A stretch of DNA of 64,000 nucleotides from the NCBI GenBank assembly GCA_030278955.1, contig JAOANR010000011.1:44627417-44691416 (forward strand). Direction: 5' to 3'. This DNA comes from Hygrophila difformis (taxonomy: Eukaryota > Streptophyta > Magnoliopsida > Lamiales > Acanthaceae). Below are positions 11,690 to 20,949 of this stretch, in pieces. Position 1 is the stretch's first letter; every line of letters starts with the position of its first letter. The notes under the pieces were generated by a model. That model worked only from the letters and a program-made list of their open reading frames with translations, had not been told where the DNA came from and did not search any database. The position numbers were made by a program, and so were the translations under genes.

Positions 11690-12273
11690 CTCTTGTTGCT
11701 CTGTTATCCTTTACTCCCCGGCACGTAGCCTTGTTCAGTGCGTTGTACTGACTCCCTTTGCTTTGTCTGTTTTATAGATCCTGCTGGAGGCGCTGGAGCA
11801 TGATTGGGGAATGGGGATGAGAGATCACATAGATAGGATTCTAATGTTCTTTTTATTATGTCTATTTATGTGGTACTCTGTTGATTGCTATTACTTGATA
11901 CTTTGTTGATTAGTTGAGGCCTGTGAGCCTAGGATTTACATTCTATCGGCTTGTGTCCTTATGTGTCTACTACTTTGGGCTGGTAGCCTTGTTTCTGTTA
12001 TATTGGCAGGATGCCAGATTATGTTTGAGAGGCTTGTAGCCTGATAGTCTGATAGGGATTGTTTTTGTTATTCAGTTATTCTATGGGGATTATTTAAGTG
12101 CCTTTATGTTTTATTTTATTTTAGATTCCGCATGAAATTGGATTAATCAGATGATCACTTTAGGTTTGCTCAGCCTTGTACTAGCTGTTTTAAATTAGCT
12201 GGCCACTAGTTTAGGATAGTTAGTACGGCGGTAATGCTTGCGAAAATCATGTTTGAATTTTCAGGGCGTTACA
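9981..12273 (+). repeat. 3' LTR of the Gypsy element (2293 bp)
   Basis: It begins TGTAATGGCC right after the polypurine tract and ends ...GGCGTTACA, with its last 236 bp matching the 5' LTR fragment at the window start. It contains short repeated motifs around 11210-11400 (TGTGATGCCTGTTG followed by CCCTTTGGGGTGT variants), an AT dinucleotide run near 10816-10835 and a long TTA microsatellite. Open frames across it are low-complexity and not genes. Confidence 0.92.
11617..11688. repeat. (TTA)n microsatellite, about 24 repeats, inside the LTR
   Basis: This is an uninterrupted TTA trinucleotide run. It produces artefactual leucine-only and isoleucine-only open frames. Confidence 0.95.
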
Positions 12274-13500
12274 ATTACTCAGCAGCTATCAATCTACCCA
12301 CATGTTTTAGTAAGAGCCTTTGATTTAAAAATGAGCGTATAATGATTGAACTTATATGAGGATATAAAATGAAAATATAATTTTTTTTCTTTTTGAATTA
12401 CATGAGATTCAAGTCTTTTCTTTATGTTTTTGATTTTTCTTTTTCTTTTTTCTCTTTACCAGCCTTCTCAGACTTGTTCACCAAAAGAAAGGCTTTTGCT
12501 TAAAATGGTGGTTGGAATGCATGTAACAAAAATTTAAAAGGAAGATAAATGAGAGAATAAGAGGATTGAAGAAAAATTCAAAACCACAACCAAATGAACA
12601 TAACATAAAATAAATTATATTTACTGTTAAAAAATTAAATATAAATAGTTTCGCTTTCATATCTAAAATAATGAGAGCAAGTGAAAAACTTGATAAGTTT
12701 AGTATTGTATATTTATATTTATGTTAAATGTTCACTTTAGATTATTCTTTGTGAAAAATAAAATGTAAATATGTCTGATTTAAAGTTTATATTCACATGT
12801 TTTGTATCATGTTTGAACGTCATGATCACCTAAAAAATATTAGAGCTTTTGGGTAAAACTATTGCTACAATCCAAAACTAATTATGATTCCCACAAATCT
12901 TTAATTGTTTATACTAAAAAACTTCTTATATCCTTTTACAATACAAATTACTTATATATAAAAAATTGTATAAAAATTTACTTTGAATTTCATATACATT
13001 TATATTTATATTGAAATAAATAAGGATTAAGGATATTATGTCTAACAATTAAACTATGATACGTTTTAGAAAGAAAAAAAAAATTATGTAGAATTTGGCT
13101 AAAATGGTATGGAAGTTTTAAGTGATTAGTTATTTTATATTATCAATTTTTTTAAGGTCATTTTAATGTTTACAACATATTTTTAATGAAATATTTATAT
13201 TTAAAATATGTCATTGATTAAAAATATTTGAAATCTATTATTTTAAATTCCTTATACTTATATAGGATTATATTTTAGACACATATTTTTAACCTAATTA
13301 TATTTATTTATTAATATTATAATATGTTAATATTTCTTAAATACTCCTATACTATTATATAATTGATCAAAGAATTAATATTATATAGTTTTATGTTTAT
13401 AAATATTTGAATTGATAAATATATTTACTATAATTTAAAAACATACATTTACTTCATTTATATTGTTTAATTTCAATATTAAACCAGGTAAAAATATGGT
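12274..13500. other. AT-rich intergenic DNA; first copy of a ~75-bp dispersed repeat
   Basis: No gene is visible. The 75 bp just after the Gypsy element (12274-12350, starting ATTACTCAGCAGCTATCA) has a diverged direct copy at 14073-14148. The rest is low-complexity AT-rich sequence. Confidence 0.6.
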
Positions 13501-13519
13501 AATTATATTCCTTTTATTT

Positions 13520-13636
13520 TTTTTTTGGTAAACAGTGACACTCATGTGTCGGCAAAGGTGTGTGGGAGCCCAAACCACATAAATTAAAAAGGGGGATAAA
13601 GGGGAGGGATAGGGGGCCGGGTGGGGATCGAACCCC
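13520..13636 (-). mobile_element. 5'-truncated tRNA-derived SINE with 19-bp target duplication
   Basis: On the minus strand this reads a box-B-like GGTTCGATCCC, then a body ending in GCCGACACATGAGTGTCAC and an A-rich tail. The flanks AATTATATTC(C/T)TTTTATTT at 13501-13519 and 13637-13655 match at 18 of 19 bases, a clear target-site duplication from target-primed reverse transcription. A fuller copy of the same family lies on the plus strand at about 43824-44018, which supplies the box A missing here. Confidence 0.88.
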
Positions 13637-13655
13637 AATTATATTCTTTTTATTT

Positions 13656-14345
13656 ATACAGGATTATATATTATATAGAGATAAATTTTTAACCTAACCA
13701 AATTTATTTAATAATATTATAATATTATTTTTTACAAAATTATATGTATAAAAAAAGTATACATGAAAAAATAATTTATATTATATGTATCAGAAAATAA
13801 TTTATATTATATGTATCAATATTATTTGATACAATATTATTCAATATTATAATAGGTCACCAAAAAAATAATTTATATTAAGTATGTATCAAAAAAGTTG
13901 TTATATTAATAGATTGATTTATATATGCAATCAAAATAATTTATATAAAAAGAATTATATCTTTTTAAATATATATGAAGATTTTCTCACGATTTTATTA
14001 TATTAATAAATAGATTGTTTTTCTAAACTTAGATATTGGTGACGTGGAAGATGACATGACATTACTCAGTGATTACTCAGCAGCTATCAGTCTGCCTATG
14101 TGTTTTTATAAGGACCGTTGATCTGAAAAATAACATATAATGACTGATTAACCCTTTAAAATTAAGAAGGATGAATTAATTTTAATAAGGACAAAAGAGT
14201 CTGCACAGACCAAAAAGTATTCAGAATTTATTATATAGATTACAAGGCGCTCTCCCTATGTCTGTAATTCACTGATCTTCTAGGTAAACTAGGGCCCAGT
14301 ACCCATGGATAAATATTATAGGAGTCGAAGCTCCTCCATTTCAAA
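13656..14345. other. AT-rich intergenic DNA; second copy of the 75-bp dispersed repeat
   Basis: No gene is seen. There are short AT-rich near-repeats (TAATTTATATTATATGTATCA twice at about 13770-13820), and the repeat at 14073-14148 is related to 12274-12350. Confidence 0.55.
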
Positions 14346-14384
14346 CATTATGTTTTAGGCCCCATGTAATAACCTGGTTTATCA

Positions 14385-14890
14385 CATACCAAGAATTTGG
14401 TAAAGCACATATCAATACAACAGTAAGACACTACCAATAACCTGATAAACAATATAAGGTAATTGTGGTAAAACACATACCAAGAACTTGGTAAAGCACA
14501 TATGGTATATGTGGAATAATTTAGTAAACACCATAAGGTGTTTGTGGTAAAATACATATCAATAACCTGGTAAACACCATAAGATATTTGTGGTAAAAGC
14601 ACATACCAAGACTTGGTAAATACCATATGGTATCTATGGAATAACTTGGTAAACACCATAAGGTATTTGTGGTAAAACACATACCAAGAACTTGGTAAAT
14701 ACCATATGGTATTTGTGGTAAACCATACTGGTATAGTATGTTAAACCACGTAACAGTAACTTGGTAAGTAATAATATATGGTAGCTATGGTAAAACACAT
14801 ACTATTACAGTGGTAAACCACATATCATTAACTTGTTAATTATATAGTATCTAGGTAAAGCACATACAAACGGCCTGGTAAACTAAGTCA
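14385..14890. repeat. Minisatellite of GGTAAA / ACACATACCAAGA / CCATAAGGTATTTGTGGTAAA modules
   Basis: Variants of AACTTGGTAAAyACCATAwGGTATyTGTGG and TAAAACACATACCAAGA alternate many times with a spacing of about 50-60 bp. CCATATGGTAT inside the unit is itself palindromic. The minus-strand open frame at 14348-14680 is a by-product of this periodicity, not a gene. Confidence 0.8.
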
Positions 14891-15136
14891 AACATGTGAT
14901 GGAGTGCAAAATGTAACAAAATTGGAATGAGACCTAAAAAATTGGAAAGATTTTTAAAAAGTGCTTCGGCCCTAATTTACCGGATCTTCTGGCACTGCAA
15001 GAAAGCAATTTTATTTATATAGCCAAGGATATATGGGACGGATGATTATGTTTAAATTAAAAGTAAAGTGTTGATTTCCCAAATACATTATCATTGTACT
15101 TGTTCTGGCTATATGTATATATAGAAAGATTATATT

Positions 15137-15350
15137 CTCTCCGTCCCGGTTAAGACGTCATGTTTGACTTTTTTACTCTGTTCATTATTCAAATTTGACT
15201 CAGTATCTTGTAAGTGTATATTTGGAAAAAAATAAATAATCGAGTTCGGTTTTGTTAGATTCATCTAATCATATTATTCTAGCATATATATTTTATATAT
15301 TTTGAGATATAAATGATTAATAATTGTATTGAATTATGTGCAGAAATCAA
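15137..15350. mobile_element. Stowaway-type MITE, left part recognisable
   Basis: It begins with a TCTCCGTCCC terminus and continues with the internal sequence shared by the other Stowaway copies here (GTTTGACTTTTT, GTTCATTATTCAA, TCGAGTTCGGT). The right terminal repeat is not recognisable, so the element is eroded or truncated. Confidence 0.65.
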
Positions 15351-16211
15351 ACGTGTAGGTGTGGATGATTGGATGGGAAAGGACTGGTTTTATATAATAG
15401 CTGGAGAAAGGAACGACATGGTGGAAATTTACATGGTAGTAATAATTAATGAGCTGGTTTCAAAAAGTGGATTGGAAAAAATTAAAGGAAAGATGGACCT
15501 ATAGCTAGGTGATAGGTATTAAATTAATAATTGTGCGTTAATGAAGTTGTGTGCAGCAAGTTTGACTTATAGAAGAGATTAAGAGCAGATATTTTTCTCT
15601 CTGTCCTTTTAAACTTGAGATTTTAATACAGAATCTTCATCCGGCTCCCTATCTCTCCCATTTTGTTCCTTTGTAATTTGTGTAGAATGAGCTCCACCAT
15701 CCTTTTCTATGGTTTTAATGGCTCTAAAAAAAAACATTTCATCATAGTATATCCTTACCGTACGATTTGCTAGCTATGGAAAATACTATGTTTGCGTGTA
15801 ATAATATTTGCTAGCTCCTCTAGTTTTATTTATTTTCGACCTTAAAATAATATGGGTGTATTAATATTCATTTAAGCAACATCAATGTTGGAGTTTGGAG
15901 GAGGATATGAATTTTCATGAAAAGAAATGAATGTGAGAGGATATATGTTGTGCCACTTTAGTTAGGGTGCGATTGCCCATTTTGACTTGATGTACTGAGG
16001 TGGATCAAGTCCGTTCATTCAATTTGTAAATTGATGGTTGATATTAAATTGAAGGTTAAAATAGTAAATTTGTTAGATTTAATTTTGTTAACAAACAAAT
16101 TGATCGTCTATTCAGTCTATATTCAGTCTACTGTTGCTCTACTTTTTCTCTACGCATTTCAATATCATCCATCGATCTTACATAAACTCCAATTTACTTA
16201 ATTATGCTGCA

Positions 16212-16234
<23 letters not shown>

Positions 16235-16243
<9 letters not shown>

Positions 16244-16745
16244 CTTTGAATTGTTCATGAAAACGTACCTAAAATGTTCGTAGTTGAGTCGCTGAATTGT
16301 TGATAAAAACATCGCTGAATTGTTCATGAAAAGATTGTTGAATTATTTCTGGTATCTCGCTGAATTGTTCATGAAAACGTCGCTGAATTGTTTTTGGTGG
16401 CATCGCTGAATTGTATATGGTAGCATCGCTGAATTGTTCTTGTTAGTGTCGCTGATTTCTTCTTGGTGTAGTCGCTGAATTCTTTTAGGTAGGTTCACTG
16501 AAATATTTTTTGGTAGCATCACTAAATTATTTTTTTGGTAGCATCGCTGAATTATATGTGGTAGCATCGTTGGATTGTTCTTGATGGTGTCGCTGAATTC
16601 TTCTTGGTGTGGTCTCTGTTAGGTAGGTTCACTGAAATATTTTTTTATAGCATTACTGAAGTAATTATGGTAAGCTGAATTGTATTTGGTTGTGTCGCTG
16701 AATTATTCAAGTTGGTGTCGCTGAATTCTTCAATGTTGAATTGCT
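16235..16745. repeat. Minisatellite with TCGCTGAATTGTT core and higher-order structure
   Basis: About twenty copies of a 22-30 bp unit containing TCGCTGAATT are spaced by variants of CTTGGTGGTAGCA. A larger block of about 105-110 bp is repeated at roughly 16425-16530 and 16560-16660, showing higher-order duplication. The minus-strand open frame 16343-16567 only mirrors the repeat. Confidence 0.82.
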
Positions 16746-16747
16746 GG

Positions 16748-16928
16748 AACATACTAAATATAGGGTTATATCTTCTGTAACAAATTTATCAAATATTTGA
16801 TATGATTTACCAAATATTACAAAATATTCTTGATCATAGCTATAGATTACCAAATATTTGATATGATTTACCAAATATTACATTGATAACATACTAAATA
16901 TAGGGTTATATCTTCCGTAACAAATTTT
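16748..16928. repeat. Duplicated block around AACATACTAAATATAGGG
   Basis: ACATACTAAATATAGGGTTA plus the TATCTTC(T/C)GTAACAAATTT following it occurs at about 16749-16790 and 16888-16927. The palindromic TACCAAATATTTGATATGAT block occurs between them. This is a local segmental duplication next to the minisatellite. Confidence 0.75.
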
Positions 16929-17084
16929 GCTGGACAACTTTACCCTTTTCCATTTACAACCCTTGGATTTGAAATCAACGCTCCAGATTTGCGCCTTGAT
17001 GTGCTGCGGGATTTGTCAATCGCACCATAACCGAACCCATGTTGTGCACTGCAAAATAAATAAGCTGAAATGATGCATAGTTTT

Positions 17085-17262
17085 TTTAGCGTGTACTGGG
17101 TATTCCTAAGCCACTTTAGGCCCAATACTAATCCATCAAGGATCTAGTGGGCATTGAATGGTTGCTTGCCCCTTTCAAAGCAGAATTCTATATACACAAA
17201 GGCTCGAACCCGTGACATTGGTTTAAGTTACCAAAACTCCATATCACTCCGGTCGACTGCGT
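17085..17262 (-). mobile_element. Probable second-family tRNA-derived SINE
   Basis: On the minus strand, TGGAGTTTTGGTAACTT is followed about 20 bases later by CACGGGTTCGAGCC, which resemble Pol III box A and box B. A tRNA-unrelated body follows and the copy ends in an A-rich stretch near 17080-17090. It is unlike the family at 13520 and 43824. I could not define a convincing target duplication. A decayed tRNA gene is the alternative. Confidence 0.5.
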
Positions 17263-17794
17263 TTGATATGATATGATACGAGTAGTTGAGATTATATAGA
17301 AATGATTAAGCAAATAATTACACACACAAAACATATGTGTGTCTGTGTCATGTTGGGGTGGGGGTAATAAGACACGTTCAAAATGAATGTATTCTACTAC
17401 AAAAGTTGAAAAGCAGGAAGCATGTAAATAATTTGAAAGCTGCAGGTTCATGTTGCCCAACAGAAGATTAGTGAATTTGGAGGACTGGGGTCTCTGATAC
17501 CATAAAAAGGTAAACTTCTAGTAGTACTATATTCTATTCTATGTATGTTCTTCTACTAGTACTATTAAATAATCGGAACGATCGAGTATATAAGGTGTTT
17601 AATTACACCCAAATTAAATACCCAATACACAATAGGTAACATTTTACAACAATAAATAATAGCTATAACAATTGATCAGGAACAAGTATCATTGAAGTAT
17701 CTCCTTGTTCTTAAGCCTCCCACGGGCCACGCATTCTCCTAATGAATTATCCCATTTTTTGAGGTGAATGCATTGTGAATTATTCAGAGTGTTT

Positions 17795-18267
17795 AGGGTA
17801 CGTTTGGATTGGCTTTTGAAAAAAGCAGAAGCCAAAAGCAGAAGCAGAAGTGAAAGCCAAAAGCAGAAGCAGGTAACTTTTGTGTTTGGATGGAATGTTT
17901 GAAAAACAGTTTTTTTTCAAAAGTGTGTTTGGATATGTAAAAGTGAAAAGTGCTTTTTAAATGTATAAATTACCAAAAAGGACATGCTACTTAATAGTAT
18001 GATAATAAGATATATTTATATTGTAATTTATATTAAGAAATGAGGATATTTAATTCTTTGCACAATTTACGAAGTGCTTTTGGCTTCTGCTTTTCGGAGA
18101 AGCAGAAGCCAAAAGTTTTGCAGCTTCTCCCAGAAACAGTTTTGCAGCTTTTCGAGGTGCTTCTGCTTTTTTAAAAAAGTCAAACGAAACGTTTCTTTTT
18201 CTCCAAAAGTGCTTTTAGCAGAAGTAAAAGCCAAAAGCAACTTGGTAGAAGCCAATCCAAACACCCT
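17795..18267. mobile_element. MITE with AGGGTRCGTTTGGATTGGCTT inverted ends
   Basis: The left end AGGGTACGTTTGGATTGGC and the right end GCCAATCCAAACACCCT are inverted copies. Inside each end lie many copies of AAAAGCAGAAGC / GCTTCTGCTTTT in both orientations. No transposase is present and I see no clean target duplication. The open frames across it (18067-18586) are by-products. Confidence 0.7.
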
Positions 18268-18312
18268 CTTAGTGGAATTATTATGGAATTATTACTACTA
18301 CTTCGCCCAACC

Positions 18313-18340
18313 AATAATGGAATGGAATGGAATGGAATGG
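18313..18340. repeat. Short (GGAAT)n microsatellite
   Basis: Four to five tandem copies of TGGAA flank the right side of the preceding MITE. Confidence 0.85.
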
Positions 18341-18660
18341 AGTTTTGACCCAATTAAAGCCTACATTATTTATTGGAACACAACATTATTATGTGCCAAA
18401 AATTGGCTTTCCGGGTGTCATCCAGTTGTGTCCATTTCAGCTCATGTGCCACCATATTCAACCTCAACCCAAAAAATCAAAACAGGAGCTAGCACCAAAG
18501 TACAATTTAATAAACTCAAAATCAAATTGCATGATCATATGATATATAGTATTATTATGACAAAAGTCTGTATATATGAATATTAATCTTCTGCACAAGA
18601 ATCATTACCATCACATTACTGCTTCTTACTCCACAAATGAATAAATTCAGTGCACAATGT

Positions 18661-20260
18661 TCATCTAGGCATCGTCCGTTGCTCAGACATACTAATAGTC
18701 CATTCACCCGACAAGCTGGAATTCGAAATTCCGGACAGCGCCTGGAAAACATCGTCCATGCTAGACCGATCCAAAGGATTCTTTTTCAGACAACCATCGA
18801 TCAATCTGAGCAGCACGAGGGCGAGATCGCGAGGATACTTCCCTTGCAAACAAGGATCCATCACATTCCCCAGATTCTCCCCGTCCACCACCGGAATGAA
18901 AACCCCCGATAACTGCTCCGCATTCGCCTCCTCACATAAAACAGACGCTCCTTTCCCCGTCAGAATCTCCAGCAGAAGAACCCCAAAGGCATACACATCA
19001 AGCTTCGGAGAAACCACCCCATGTTCAATGTACTCTGGCGCCATATACCCTTTCGTCCCAACAATATGCCTTGTCAGGGCGAATTCCCCTTCCTGTCCCC
19101 CCGCAGTCCTCGCCAGGCTGAAATTTGTAATCTTGGCCCGGAAATCCCCATCCAGGAGGACATTGCTGCTGTTCAAGTCCTTGTGGACATGTGGAGGCGT
19201 GGCGTAACAATGGAGGTAATTTAGCCCCGCAGCTACATCCAGGGCAATTTGCAGCCTCTTGTTCCAATCGAGGTTCGTGCTGCCAATCCAGGCGCTGAGC
19301 GGTCCGTTGGATGCGTACTCGTAGACGAGGTACCAGTGCCCCTCATTGAAAGATACACCCGAGAGACGAATCAGATTGAAATGGTTAATCCTGTTCAGCA
19401 AGTTGATCTCATTCGATACGTCTCCTCCACCGTTCATTCTCTTGATGGCCGCCATGTCACCGTTGATCTTTCCGCGATAAACGGATCCCTTGATGCAACT
19501 TCCGGGGCTGAAATCATCGGTAGCTGATTTCAGCTCCTGAAAGGGGTAAATTTTCAGAGATTGGGCTATGCTGGACAAGCTTTGTAGAAACTCCTGTGAT
19601 TGTGAGTCCTCGTATCCGTCTAGTTTATCTGATTTTTCAATCGATTCGAAGCTCTGCGATGGCACGACGGGTTCGGGTTCATTGAGGTTCTTCCTACGGA
19701 AGAATGCGCAGAAAATTAATCCACCGAGAATGGAAACGAGAAGAATCCCTCCTACAACGCCCACCAGGACGAACACCCATGTTTGAGTTTTTCTTGATTT
19801 GGATGCGGCAGGAACTGGCTGAGGTATGCTCGTGCCGTACGGAGGAGGTGGAGCACGAGGACCTGTGACTTGCAGACTTGTCGGGGGAACCCGGAGGGGC
19901 ACCAGGAGCGTCGTGAATGGATAAATTAACGAATTTTCCGACAATCCATTGGCGGCGAGAGTGGTACCTGTGTCTACCCCGAAATGGTCGCTGATAATCG
20001 AGACGTACTCGTTCCACGTAACGAGATAACTCAGCAGATAATTGACGCCGGCGGCGCTCTGGTTCCTGGTCGGGCAGGCGCATCTGAGGGGGATCGTGAT
20101 TCTGTCACCGATGTTCAAATTAGTAGGAGGAATGGAATTCTGATCGGCGATGGCCTGGCAGGTGGACAGACCCTGGAAAGTGTTGTTCGCGATTACGAAG
20201 TAGGTGTCGTCCGCCCGGGCGGTGTAGGAGGCGTTGGCCTGGAAGAATTCGCCGGCGCAG
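18661..20260 (-). pseudogene. LysM receptor-like (pseudo)kinase, LYK4/LYK5-like: 3' portion, severed by Copia insertion
   Basis: This is the larger part of a single-exon LysM receptor-like kinase related to Arabidopsis LYK4/LYK5, which bind chitin oligomers and act with CERK1 at the plasma membrane. It encodes the rest of the LysM ectodomain (CACPTRNQ motif), a transmembrane helix (WVFVLVGVVGGILLVSILGG, residue ~275) and a kinase-like domain to the stop at 18661-18663. Glycine-loop residues are missing, the VAIK lysine is kept (AAIKRM), HRD reads HKD, and DFG reads NFS, so it is a predicted pseudokinase as in the LYK4/5 group. The 5' exon part lies at 25590-25926. Subtracting the element and one CGCAG copy leaves 1932 nt, exactly 644 codons including stop, so the frame was intact when the element landed. 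Confidence 0.93.
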
Positions 20261-20915
20261 TGTTGGGTCCTCCCAACATGTCACATGTGTACCATTTGGT
20301 CAAATAATAATGCCTATAATTATAGCTCCCAATTGCTAAAGAAATATGAGGTGAGAAGCTGTCAACAACAATAATACATAACACACAACACAGCAGCCAT
20401 AAAAGAAAACAGGAAGAAAAACGCAGCAACCAGGGGACTCCGTCCAGATTCTGATTTCCGGCCAATCGGCACACCAAACCTTGTCCGATCGGGTTGAAAT
20501 TTTTACAGCAGGTGCGGGACATCTTGTTCTTGATTTTGTACGGTGGAAATCGAATTTCAACGGTTAGAAATTTTTGTATAATTTTCTGTTCGGAGCTGCA
20601 GTTTTTGAGTTCTTATTTTCCGATTTGGTGTTCTTGGTGGAGTTGAGATTGTGGTGACTTTGTGTTGTTGTAAGGCCACATCTTTTGTTGTGATTTGAGC
20701 AGACTTTGGTGTAATCTCCTTTGGTGATAGTGGATTTGAGATAGGCTCAAGAGCCTCGTGGTTTTTACCTTTCGAATTGGAAGGGTTTTCCACGTAAATC
20801 CTTGTGTTCATTGTTTGCTTGTTTTTGTTAATGTTCCTGCGAAATTCTAACAACTTGGGAATTGTTTGTCCGCTGCAAATTTTGAACTTGTGAAGTGTTT
20901 GGAGAATTCCCAACA
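20261..20915 (+). repeat. 5' LTR of the Copia element in LYK
   Basis: It starts TGTTGGGTCC and ends TTCCCAACA, with five host bases (CGCAG) before it and the primer-binding site three bases after. It should carry the element's own promoter reading rightward. Confidence 0.97.
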
Positions 20916-20918
20916 GAG

Positions 20919-20930
20919 TGGTATCAGAGC
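20919..20930 (+). other. Primer-binding site of the Copia element
   Basis: TGGTATCAGAGC lies three bases downstream of the 5' LTR and is complementary to the 3' end of initiator Met-tRNA. Confidence 0.93.
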
Positions 20931-20949
20931 TATTGTTGTTGTTAGAATT

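Larger units (their letters stand above)
1..12273 (+). mobile_element. Ty3/Gypsy chromovirus (Tekay/Del-like), decayed, 5' truncated by window edge
   Basis: The sequence at 1-236 reappears near-identically at 12038-12273, marking the two LTR ends. A primer-binding site follows the left LTR and a polypurine tract precedes the right LTR. Between them lie remnants of protease, reverse transcriptase, RNase H, integrase and a C-terminal chromodomain in Gypsy order. The chromodomain after integrase, with the IPMVKVLWSRH...EDATWE signature, points to a Tekay/Del-type chromovirus. The coding region has several stops and frameshifts, and the protease is split by another insertion. The start of the 5' LTR lies outside the window. 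The two LTR ends differ at roughly ten positions in 236 bp, so this element is older than the two Copia elements here. Confidence 0.93.

Noticed and set aside
11503..11777. Leucine-rich and isoleucine-rich frames
   Set aside because: They translate the (TTA)n microsatellite in the Gypsy LTR; the same artefact occurs at 42798-42989.
14348..14680. 110-codon minus-strand frame with repeated WYVF-type motifs
   Set aside because: The protein repeats only reflect the minisatellite period.
16343..16567. 74-codon repetitive minus-strand frame
   Set aside because: By-product of the TCGCTGAATT minisatellite.
17085..17262. Nuclear tRNA gene
   Set aside because: Box-A/B-like motifs are present but the acceptor stem does not close and an unrelated body with an A-rich end follows, as in a SINE.
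18074..18586. 170-codon frame left of the LYK gene
   Set aside because: Most of it lies in a MITE with AAAAGCAGAAGC repeats; the translation is repetitive and matches nothing.
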